Source: Prionace glauca
Taxonomy: Eukaryota > Chordata > Chondrichthyes > Carcharhiniformes > Carcharhinidae
Reading direction: 5' to 3'
DNA: 64,000 nucleotides
Assembly (NCBI GenBank): GCA_037974335.1
Contig: CM075740.1
Location: 13,785,071-13,849,070 of the forward strand
Each line of letters begins with the position of its first letter. The stretch's first letter is position 1. A program made the translations under genes and the position numbers. Under the pieces are notes generated by a model. The model was given only the letters and a program-made list of their open reading frames with translations. It searched no databases and was not told the origin of the DNA. Shown here piece by piece: positions 10,971 through 19,855 of this stretch.

Positions 10971-11830
10971 GTTAAAATTGTATATGTGTGAATCGTCTGT
11001 GTTCCTGTTTGCGTCTGGTATTATGTGCGCTGCATGGTGTTGGAATGTGAATAAAGATAGATAACGTCAATACGTGTGCATGTGTGTGGGGGGGGGGGGG
11101 TGGCGGGGGTGAGGGCCAGCGCTGGTGGTGGGCGGAAGTGGACCTTTGAGAAGGGAAGGTACATATTCCTGTTAGGTGGTGGACGTGTCTCGGTTGTGTC
11201 AGGTGGGAAGAGTTCCTGGGAACAGGGGGAAGTCGGGGGGGGGGGGGGGGAGACACCGGGCTAGGCAACAGAGAGTATGTGACGTTGTGGGATGGGTGGT
11301 TAAGGGAGCGGTTGCGGGGGGATGCGCAGTAGCCTATGTGAATGCTGATGTCTGCGTGTATAGAGGTGGGGACAGGTTTAGTGATTATGCCTGGAGGATA
11401 CTCTTTGTGTGTGACCGTGCATGTGTGTCCTTGAGATGGGGGAGGATGGAGTATGAAGTGTGCTTGTTTGTGCATGAGTCAGGCATGCCTTTGTAAAGTA
11501 TTGTTACTGTGGGCCAAGGGCGCGTGAGAGTGATAGTTCTTGAGGGATGAATTTGCATGGGGCTAAGGTAAGGGAGAATGCATCAGGAGACGGAGGGCTG
11601 TGTGCGAAGCAATCTTGATAGTGAGAGAGTATGCTTGTGTGGCACAGTGTGTTTGTCGAGGGAAATGTGTGGATCAGTTGATACGATTTGTTTGTGCGTC
11701 TCTGGCGCCTGTTAGTGCGCTGCGCTGTATGCTGCGTGGAGGTGATGGTGGTCGTGGAATACCGTGATGCAGGTGTGGTAGGGGTCTGTGTGTTTGGATG
11801 GATTAAGTCAGTGAGAGAATGCTGCAATTT
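10971..11830. repeat. strand-biased G/T-rich tract with poly-G runs
   Basis: For about 850 bp the plus strand is dominated by G and T, with TGTGTG-like decayed microsatellite and two long G runs near 11088-11101 and 11236-11250. The open frames on both strands here follow from this skew. The G runs are in principle able to form quadruplexes. Confidence 0.6.
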
Positions 11831-12524
11831 GAATGACTCAGCCTTCCCGAGCATCACAAATTCGGAAGCTCCGCTCCAAAGCGAGAAAGCGTTGAAATAT
11901 AGCATTTACCTATTGGTGGAATTCACTGATGCTATTACTTAATGTTACACGAAATAAAGAGTTGCCCAGGTTTTCTTGTCCTCATTCCTAGGCAAGCAAA
12001 GAGCAGAATGAATTATAATATTATCTGCCCTTAATATCAACGCCTCCCCTCAATATCCCTCTTTGCGTCTGAAGTAAAGGCTGGCAGTTCACAACGTTTG
12101 CACTCTTACTTCAATGACAAAGGTCAATCCTCAATGCGCAAACACAGTTTGCATCACCTCTGGGTGCGAGGCGACAGTCTGTCACAAGAGCGGGTAGAGC
12201 AGTCTGCTAATTCCAAATTTTCTATGATGTTCAATATGGAACCCCCTGCACCGAAATTGATGGTATTTATTCTCTCAAATGCACTCCACATTCCAATCTT
12301 GAATTAAACGCAAATTGTAAGAACTGCTTTACGAAATGTTACCAAAACGTGTGTGCTTTACGCAGTTGAGTTTTTAAAATGAGTAAGGTCGTCGGTTTGC
12401 GGCAGGACTTAAATTAAAGGAAATGGAAATCACAGAGGATTGAATATGGAGAAAGGCGATATTCAACGGTATGCTTGTAGGCGACGCCACGCTATAACTT
12501 GATCGTTCTTTCAAATCGTAAAGT
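11831..12524. other. intergenic DNA, nothing recognised
   Basis: No coding signal or named repeat was found between the G/T-rich tract and the SINE at 12.5 kb. Confidence 0.4.
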
Positions 12525-12822
12525 CATAGAATCCCTACAGTTCAGAAGGAGGCTATTTGGCCTACTGAGCCTGCTTCCACAACAATCACAGTTACCCCGC
12601 ATATGTACCCTGCTAATCTCCCTGACATTAAGGGACAATTGAGCATGGGCAATAACCCGCACATCTTTGAACTATGGGAGGAAAGCGGAGCACGTGGATG
12701 AAGCCCACTCAGACACGGGCAAAACGTGCAAACTCCACGCAGACAATTATCCGAATCCGGAATTGAATCCGGGTTCCTGGCGTTCTGAGGCAGCTGACCA
12801 CGCGCCACCGGGCCGCCTAAAT
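12525..12822 (-). mobile_element. V-SINE-like SINE, minus strand
   Basis: The plus strand shows the reverse complement of the family. It starts with the 3' end (ATAGAATCCCTACAG), then CACATCTTTGAACTATGGGA, CAAACTCCACGCAGACA and a B-box complement (GAATTGAATCC). It closes with the tRNA-like GCGCCACCGGGCCGCC. It lies about 420 bp upstream of the gene 1 start codon and is moderately diverged. Confidence 0.85.
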
Positions 12823-13150
12823 TAAAACGTTTAATGCTTCAAAGGGTAATTGATTAAATTGCACTGTTCAGTTTTCCCTGTCAGGTTTGCACGGTTTTCA
12901 ATTGGTCGTGCATGTCACAAATTTTATGCACTTTCATATTTCTTTTCTTAAAATCAACCGATGGGATTTCATATGAATTCAGTAAATTGGACGACAACGG
13001 GTTAATGTCTTGAATGCTCCATTCAAGACATTAAAAATGCCTAATATTCGCTTTTACGAACATCAACCGAATATTTCCAAACGTCCAATGAACAGTCGCG
13101 TTGTGTTAGAAATTTGCCTAAGGGGCAGATGCCTTTCATATCCGGTGGCG

Positions 13151-13158
13151 TAAATAAA
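13151..13158 (+). promoter_or_regulatory. possible TATA element of IgL gene 1
   Basis: TAAATAAA lies 85 bp before the start codon. A one-mismatch octamer (ATTTGCCT, 13112-13119) lies 31 bp further upstream. No perfect octamer (ATTTGCAT or ATGCAAAT) was found between 12840 and 13240. Gene 2, in contrast, has both a clean TATA box and a perfect octamer. Confidence 0.35.
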
Positions 13159-13242
13159 CCTTAAAGAGAGGTTCAGAAGCGGTTGAACAATTAGTTTCGA
13201 GTCGGGAAACATTTTGTTCTGAGATTGATAATAATCTACAAA

Positions 13243-13291
13243 ATGAGTGACTGGCTTCGTGTTCTCGCCGCCTTGGTGCTCTGTCTGCAAT
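13243..13291 (+). CDS. IgL gene 1 leader exon
   Basis: The exon encodes MSDWLRVLAALVLCLQ plus one base, a typical short signal peptide with a VLAALVL hydrophobic core. It ends at a T|GTAAGT donor. The leader intron is 150 bp (13292-13441). The gene 2 leader shares the RVLAAL core. Confidence 0.9.
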
Positions 13292-16010
13292 GTAAGTCCG
13301 GGGCTCGTTAAACATTTAAAAATGGATCTTTGTTTTCCGTTGATCCGGGGCAGTGTTAGATCTGGTTGGATCTGAATTAGAAATATTTCCCCACCATTTA
13401 CAGATGGGTCGCTCAGCATTAATTTCCTTTTATTTCTCTAGGCACCAACGCTGCTCCTGTGCTAACTCAGCCAGCGTCCATCTCAACTTCACTGGGGAAA
13501 ACTGCCACAATAACTTGCACCATGTCCGGAGGCAGGTTGGGCAGCTACTACACCAGCTGGTACTGGCAGAAACCCGCCAGTGTCCCTGTCTTCATTTGGT
13601 ACGACAATAATTCTGAAAGAGGTCCGGGGATTCCTGATCGATTCACTGGATCCAGGGACACATCGAGGAACGTTATGCGTTTAACCATCACCAATGTACA
13701 GGCCTCGGATGTCGCTGATTATTATTGTGGCTCCTGGGGTGGCAGCCCTGCTACATACATTTTCGGAAAAGGAACTGAACTGTATGTGGGAGGTAAGTAC
13801 GATTTTCTCTATCTACATCTCAGATTCTTGAATTTCCTATTTTGGAGTTCTGCATTGATCCAGTCACAGAGCTTTGGAACAAACAGTGCTAATTCATTCA
13901 TTATCTCTTGGCCTTTCGACTGAAGTGTGTTTCTGCTTTGTTTGCCAAAAACTCTGAAAATGTCACACAAATATAGGTGTTCTAAAATCAACGAATTTTT
14001 TTAAAAAGGAAGATGGGTCCAATCGTGTTTGTCCAGTTTTAACAGAATAGGTTCATAATAATGTTCAAATCATAGATCATTCATTCTATGATTTGTTCTA
14101 TGATTTGCTCTATGATTTGTTCTATGATTTGATAATAATGTTGATCTGCTTGGGACGCGACTAAGAATCATATCGATGCTCCTTTGTTCAGACAATCCCG
14201 CTGTGGTTAGCACCTCGTGTCGGCTTTCACACATAATAAAGAAGGATTTAATCCCAATTATGTTATAATTTCTCCACGCGGTGGCATTAAAAATGAGACG
14301 ATTCGCTGATCTTGAATGTCGGTGGATACGGATCAGTTACTGCAACATTTTCAACAAGGTGTTTCATCTCAGTCATATATTCACGACTTCACTTATAATT
14401 AATCAGAAATAATAATACACCGCGTTTAGTTTGGTAATTGTAATATAACTTGCACAATTTCTGCTGTTGGCGTGCTATTTTGGAGACCGGTAACTGAGGA
14501 AATTAGAATTAAAATGCAAAAAGTATTGTGTTGTCTTCCGAAAGGTTTATGGATCGAGACAGTGGTCCTTTTTTTCTGAGGTTCAATGTTTTTCGAGAAA
14601 CCACAAATAATTATTGGAAGACAGATTGTAGGAGGAAAGATTAAATTGTTTAACCCGCTGGAGTTTAGAAGGATGAGAGGAAATCCGTTCGAAGTACACA
14701 AAACCTTAGGCTTGATAGCCTAAACGTAGACTAAATGTTTCTTCTTTTGGGGCAACCAGAAAAAAGGTCATAAGTGTAGGTTCGAAGGCAATTGATTTAT
14801 AACTGAGATGTGTAGGAAATACTCGCAGAGTGGTAAATTTGTTTTTGATAAGAAGAAAAGAGATAAAGGGATACAGAGAATAGATAGGGAGATAGAGAGA
14901 AGGCAAAAATAAACCATGATCTGATTGAATAGCCAAAACGACTCGAAGGGTTGAATTTGTCTGCTTCTGCTCCCAATTCCGAAGTCAAGTGTGTTTGCAA
15001 TTTTATGCTGCTAGCATATAGAAATCATAAATGTTAGTCAGAAAGAGACACAGTAAAGAATCCGAGAGTAACACAGAGAATGTTTACGATGTGTAATTTG
15101 CCATCGCATGGAATGGTTAAGGAGAACATCGCGAGTATCTTTAGGGGAATTGGACAGATGAACGAGGGACAAGTCGAGCAAAACATTTGTGAATAATATC
15201 AGATGAAGAGGATAATTTCGTGGCACAAAAATATCACCATCGATTAAAGCGAAAGGCCAGTTTCACTGCTGTTGTTTGTACAAAATAGCCCATTAAAGGC
15301 TGAGCGGTATTAAATTTCCATCCCAACAGGTTAGCACTGAATATGTAAGGAAGACAAATAGTGAAAGTTTGCTTTTTTTTTGGTCACAAGTAGGCTTGCA
15401 TTAACACTACATGAAGTGATGGTCAAGGTGTCGTTTAAATAAGGACGAATAGTCTGTCCGTTTCAATTTTCGAAATTCACGGTGCCCTCGGATTCTCATT
15501 TGTGACGCTACTTAGTTTTCTAGATTTACTGACTCTGTGATTAGTTAAGGTACATAATGAAACTTACATTCTACAACATAGAAATTGCACAGTTAGAAAA
15601 AATACTGATACGTAAATTGTTTCATTTCGATTATTTGCATCTAATTCCCAGTAGATCTTCACACATTGTTTTCACGTTTCTTTCTAGAACCGCGGGCCCC
15701 CTCGGTCTCACTCCTTCCGCCTTCATCCGATCAAATCAAAGAAAAGGACAAGGCCACCCTGGTGTGTTTTCTGAAAGGCTTCAAACCGGGAGTTGTGGAG
15801 ATTGAATGGACTGTAGATGGCAGCGTCAGAGGGAATGGGGTTGAGACCAGTCGGATCCAGCAGGAGGTGGACAACACGTTCAGTGTGAGCAGTTATCTGA
15901 CTCTGTCAGCATCAGAGTGGAACTCGCACGAACTTTACTCCTGCGTAGTTAAACACGAGGCTTTAACAAACCCGCATAAAACAACTATAGAGAGGTCAAA
16001 CTGTGTCTGA
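13243..16010 (+). CDS. immunoglobulin light chain gene 1, germline-joined V-J plus C (lambda-like)
   Basis: Three exons (13243-13291, 13442-13792, 15688-16010) are bounded by GT/AG sites and joined in phase 1, giving 723 nt and 240 residues with no internal stop. Residues 1-17 are a hydrophobic leader. Residues 20-112 are a V domain (C42, W56, C112), residues 113-123 are CDR3, and FGKG (124-127) marks a J segment in the same exon. Residues 135-240 are one C1-type constant domain (C160, W174, C219), with a penultimate cysteine (C239) for the heavy-chain disulfide. The chain would pair with heavy chain in antibody. V and J are fused in the germline, so there are no recombination signals and the CDR3 is fixed before any mutation. 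Germline joining favours the lambda-like type II/NS3 isotype; sigma-cart is the alternative. Confidence 0.93.
13442..13792 (+). CDS. IgL gene 1 fused V-J exon
   Basis: The acceptor is CTCTAG|GC and the donor GAG|GTAAGT. Framework marks include LTQP, ITC, SWYWQKP (Trp where most light chains have the first Gln), GIPDRFTGS, LTITNVQ and DVADYYC. The exon continues straight through GSWGGSPATYI into FGKGTELYVG. No heptamer or nonamer lies after the cysteine codon or before FGKG, and the V-J junction is continuous coding sequence. Confidence 0.95.
13793..15687 (+). other. J-C intron of IgL gene 1
   Basis: This 1.9 kb intron is AT-rich. It contains a 12-bp minisatellite (14084-14132) and a short SINE-end trace near 15385-15425 (GTCACAAGTAGGCTTGCATT). 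The same trace forms the end of the SINE at 61.3 kb. I saw no extra exon and no octamer inside it. Confidence 0.7.
14084..14132. repeat. 12-bp minisatellite (TTCTATGATTTG)4
   Basis: Four near-perfect copies of TTCTATGATTTG (one unit with CTC for TTC) lie in the J-C intron. The unit resembles the TTCTATGATT tails of CR1-like LINEs, so it may be the remaining tail of a lost insertion. Confidence 0.8.
15688..16010 (+). CDS. IgL gene 1 constant-domain exon
   Basis: The acceptor is TTTCTAG|AA and the exon ends at TGA 16008-16010. The domain starts PRAPSVSLLPPSS and carries TLVC, EIEWTVDGSV, LTLSASEWNSHELYSC and a terminal SNCV. It differs from the gene 2 domain at about 23 of 106 residues. The differences are concentrated at the N-terminal end (IKEKDK, FLKGFKPG) and the last 20 residues, while 23 residues from EIEWTVDG onward are identical. 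The added lysines make the first half unusually basic. Confidence 0.95.
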
Positions 16011-16215
16011 TGCAATAATCTCTGGTTTTCGTCAGTAATGACAATAGTAAAATTCCAACCGTGAAAGATTCGAAGTTAAAAGTTGGATTTCAGTTTTAAT
16101 TGTTGCATTTGAAGTTGTAACAAAACTATTCACTTAGTTTGTCTTTGATTCCACTGGGTGTAAGGCAAGGGCGTGGAAATCTTGCATTCACCCACTTCTC
16201 GTGCCATTGCAGTTT

Positions 16216-16221
16216 AATAAA
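16216..16221 (+). promoter_or_regulatory. polyadenylation signal of IgL gene 1
   Basis: AATAAA lies 206 nt after the stop codon and is followed by T-rich sequence (ATTATTCTTTC). It is the first consensus hexamer downstream of the constant exon. The SINE at 16277 begins just beyond it. Confidence 0.6.
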
Positions 16222-16276
16222 ATTATTCTTTCAATGTCTGTTGAAAATATTCTCTTCTTGTTTATATTACATTCAT

Positions 16277-16545
16277 GGAATCATAGAATCTTAGAATCCC
16301 TACAGTGCAGATGGAAGCCATTCGTCCCATCGAGTCTGCACCGACGACAATCCCACCCAGCTCCCATCCCTTTAGCCCCAAGTACTTACCCTGCTAGTCC
16401 AACTGACATTAAATGCCAATTTCGCATGGCCAATCATCCTGACTCGCGTGTCTTTGGACTGTGAGTAGAAAACGAAGCACCCAGAAGAAACCCCATGGAG
16501 AATATGCAAACTGACCCAAGCCAGAAAGTGAACCCATTCCAATTT
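16277..16545 (-). mobile_element. V-SINE-like SINE, minus strand
   Basis: The plus strand shows the complement in order: TAGAATCCCTACAGTGCAGA, TCGAGTCTGCACCGACGACA, a TGTCTTTGGACTGTGAG core and a degraded tRNA-like end. It lies immediately 3' of gene 1 and is old. Confidence 0.8.
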
Positions 16546-17449
16546 AAGTTAAAATCTGAATCGCGAGATGTAATTCTTAATAAAATTATGCTCATTTAGA
16601 TACAATCACCAAGCACTTGATCTAAGTAACGAATTCGCAAGAACACATAATAATCAATTAGCTATAATAAAACCGATCAAACTGCTAAATTGCCTAAATC
16701 AGGTTTGTATATTGATTGAAATACAATGTGCCGATAATTGCATTGATAATTTGCTCTTATTCTGTGTGATCTCGGTGAAAATCTATCTTCGTGCCAAATA
16801 TCGTGGCATGCTCGCTGGAAATTTTAAATTTTAATGAGGCTTTCAACCAATACAATGAAATTGCTAATAGGTATGAAAAACACAAAAAGCTCCTGGGTTG
16901 GCCCGCAGAATGAAGCCCATTATCGCCATCCGGTTTGGTGATTTTGACATTGAGATTGAGATTAAGAGCATTTGAGATTAATTATCTCCTGCAATGTGCA
17001 GTAGCTTTGCAATTCCAATTTACGTGTTGAACAATCGTCCCAGAAATCATATTCTTCGTTCAACTTCCGCATTCCTATTTAGATGGATGTTGCAATGTTT
17101 TTAAAGTCACTAGCATTGCATTGAGAAGAGGCATACGAAAATTAACTTAGAAGTATACCTATATTGTGCACAAAATTGAGCGAACCAAAGATAAACATCT
17201 GCAGCGTTAGATTCACATCGATAACAGCTAACCTTCAACGTGAGCAGAATACATTGTAATTGCAACCTCATTATTGCCAACGTTAATATTACTGCGGGAT
17301 AAAATAGTTCGCGAGAGTGCAAGGGACTTGAACTGTTCTATTGAAATTGAGTTATTAGAAGCAGAATTTTTAGATCTTGAACCAAAACGCTTAGAACAAG
17401 GGGAAATTTTCAGCGAGGTGTCGTTGTCCACATTGATATCAGTGACGTC
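16546..17449. other. AT-rich intergenic DNA, nothing recognised
   Basis: No coding frame of interest and no repeat that I can name. Confidence 0.45.
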
Positions 17450-17510
17450 AGCCCCAGACAAGAAAGAGAGAAAATAAACTCGCCGCTGATTTCAATTCCA
17501 TTCAAAGGGA
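17450..17510. repeat. about 58-bp direct repeat, copy 1
   Basis: The stretch beginning CCAGACAAGAAAGAGAGAAA, followed by AACTCGCCGCTGATTTCAAT, recurs at 17780-17838 with about four mismatches. The spacing is about 330 bp, with a (CCCCTC)n tract between. It looks like a local duplication or the ends of a lost insertion. Confidence 0.65.
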
Positions 17511-17588
17511 ATGAGCTCCTGAAGGCAACTTTTAGGGACTTAGGAAGGAGATTGAAATCAGGATTTCTAAAGCAGTAAATCTGAATTG

Positions 17589-17627
17589 CCTCCCCCTCCC
17601 CCTCCCCCTCCCCCTCCCCCTCCCCCA
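17589..17627. repeat. (CCCCTC)n microsatellite
   Basis: About six tandem copies of a C-rich hexamer lie between the two 58-bp direct repeats. Confidence 0.9.
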
Positions 17628-17779
17628 TTCCAAAATGAACAGGAGAATTGAGCCCATAAGTGTGGAGTTGAACAGTTAGTTTCAGAAGGAGCACATGACA
17701 TTTCTAAGACATAAGTTTAGAAACATAGAAACATGGAAATGTTAAATTGCAGAAAGAGATGATTCTGCTCACTGTGTCT

Positions 17780-17838
17780 GCACCAGACAAGAAAGAGAGA
17801 AAATAAACTCGCCGCTTATTTCAATTCCATTCACAGGA
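17780..17838. repeat. about 58-bp direct repeat, copy 2
   Basis: This is the partner of the copy at 17450 in the same orientation. It directly abuts a LINE fragment on its right side. Confidence 0.65.
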
Positions 17839-18135
17839 CCTGGTCTGAAGCCTTGCAGGTTGCCGCATCTCAGATGCAGATCGAAATACCTTATAAATAC
17901 GTTGAGCGTTTCAGCCTCAACGATTAACTTAGGCAGCGAATTTAGATTCCTATCACCTGTGAGGCAAAAGCTTTTCACGTGTGCCATTTAATCTTTCTAT
18001 CAATTACCTTAAATCAATTGCCTCAGCTGGGGAAACAAGTCTTTCATGTCAAGTTTCTCTCCTAATATACCTCACACTCTTTTACATCTCAATTAAGTCA
18101 CCCCGTAATCTCTGGCTCTGAAAGTGGAAGAAACG
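17839..18135 (-). mobile_element. CR1-like LINE fragment, ORF2 C-terminal part
   Basis: The minus strand reads SQRLRGDLIEM and further on a KLLPHR-type segment, matching the RLRGDLIE ... FFTQR portion of CR1-like ORF2. Frequent stops show it is decayed. Confidence 0.6.
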
Positions 18136-18139
18136 CAGG

Positions 18140-18600
18140 TTAAAAAGTGTACCAAATAAGAACCTGGGCAGCGGGTGATAACGGGGCCGTCCATCCCGAC
18201 TGCCTGCCCCTCTACGACGGCTACGTTCGCGGACAGGTGTCCCTGGAGAGGGAGCATGCGGTGTCCAAGGGCGCAATTGACGCCTTCTGCGCCCGCTGGG
18301 CACCGCAGAGGTTGGTGTGTGTTATTGACCCTTACAATCACATTTTGATTTAATGTCTTAAGTTTCCTTTGAACTTTGGTTTCTGTTTGGACCGGCCCCT
18401 TTCCTTTGGGGGGGGGGGGGGGGGTGGGGTTGGTGGCTGCCCCTCTTAATTTGTCCCTAAGTTAATTTGAGTTCGTTTTACTTGTTGGGCCGTTTAAAGA
18501 ACTACTTGATGGATCCCCTTCCATGCCCACTGGGCACTGCAGGGAATGGGGTGTATTATAGACCCCGACAATCCCCTACGATTCTACTCTATGATCTTTC
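18140..18600 (+). repeat. unrecognised repeat with a GC-rich coding-like segment
   Basis: A GC-rich block (about 18160-18330) is open for at least 60 codons and ends at TAA 18351-18353. It contains DCLPLYDGYVRGQVSLERE and AIDAFCARWAPQRLVCVIDP. An AT-rich 3' part with a long G run follows (18408-18425). Evidence that it is a repeat: the 3' part recurs at 23237-23380 (TTTGATTTAATGT, then CTCTTAATTTGTCCCTAAGT). The end of the coding part also recurs locally at 18529-18582 (GGGCACTGCAGGGAATGGGG versus GGGCACCGCAGAGGTTGGTG). I do not recognise the protein. It may be a captured or retro-copied host segment carried by a transposon. Confidence 0.55.
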
Positions 18601-19840
18601 TTATCCTACAGTGAACTGACTGAGAACTGAAATCAAGCAATAAAACTAAAATTAAAATCAAGAGAAATAGATTCTATGAAAAATAAAAATGAACTGTGTG
18701 AGAGATCTGGCTTAGTATGTTAATGTTCTAAAGTATTGTAATTCATGTGTTAAAGTACTAATAATTAGATCGGTGTTGCAAACCATTTAGATTACTGCCT
18801 GTTTATCTTATGGAGATACATTGTCCAGAAGGGACCTCCCTGTGGCCAGTGTTTCTGTGGGAACATTTCCTTGGCATTTTCCAATGAGACATGTAACTCA
18901 TATTCTCATATTGTCGTGTCAATATTTCTGTCATCATCTTTCTGCTGAAGGAGGGTCATGGGAAGATTTCACTGGAATCCCTGCATTTCACCAGATCTCG
19001 TATAAGATGAACAAACCTTGTGTCTGGACAACTTTAAATCCAATGATCTTAATGGTGCAGATCCCTTTGCCAATATCTTTCAAATCTCACTGCAATTGGC
19101 AGCCATCTCAGTGAAATAGAGAGCAACAAATGTGACCCTTATCATTAATAACATGTCAGCATAAAGCCTAAATTGCACAATGGTGAGCATCAGCTTGAGT
19201 GACAAAGATATCGATGAGGATTGAATAATGGATCAGATGGGTGGATAGAGTTTAGGATATTCCTCTTTAACCAAGCTTTTGATTATCTAGCCTAATGCCT
19301 CCTTTTGTGGCATGGTGTCACATTTGATATCTAAGTGCCTGAAAGCTTTTTATTACATCTAAGGGCTATATAAATGGAAGATGTTGTCATTCTGGTCCTG
19401 TCCTTGATCTGTCCTCCATTGGAAGGACTCATTCCCACATCGTTTGTTCTCACTCATTATTCCCAAAGTATTCCAGGCCTAATGATGGATCAACATCCTT
19501 GGCCTTTTGGGAATGTGCTCACTGCCAGTTCCTTAGATTTGGGAGTTTAGAGACCTCCATTTTTAAACAGAAATCTTGTCATTTGGGGAATAGTGTAACA
19601 ATTTGTAGAAAGAAGAACAAAAATGAGAAGGATTGCATCATAATTCCCTGAAAAAACACAAAAAGAACAAGTAACGGGGGAATAAACTGTGCAATAATGT
19701 CACCAAATCCAGTTGAAAATTAACATTGTAGTTTTGTTATTTTAATAATTGGTTAAAAAAAGAATGCAACTTGTACAACTTGCTGCACTGGCCATAGGTT
19801 ATGCTCAAATATTAAATATCAGCTCTCATCCCCATATGTT
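18601..19840. other. AT-rich intergenic DNA, nothing recognised
   Basis: No convincing gene. A short trace near 19365 (GGGCTATATAAATGGAAGAT) recalls the 'ATATAAAT' part of a common shark repeat, but it is too short to call. Confidence 0.4.
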
Positions 19841-19855
19841 AGGGGGGGTGGGGAG

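Noticed and set aside
11076-11496. Glycine-rich frames near 11.1-11.5 kb
   Set aside because: They follow from the G/T-rich composition and poly-G runs, with no domain or start context of note.
13353-13610. Plus-strand frame overlapping the V-J exon of gene 1
   Set aside because: It is an out-of-frame shadow of the V exon; the correct frame is fixed by splice phase and the V framework residues.
13793-15687. A search for recombination signal sequences (CACAGTG / ACAAAAACC) around the V-J exons
   Set aside because: None is present at the V-J junctions of either gene and the coding sequence is continuous, so the genes are treated as germline-joined rather than as separate V and J segments.
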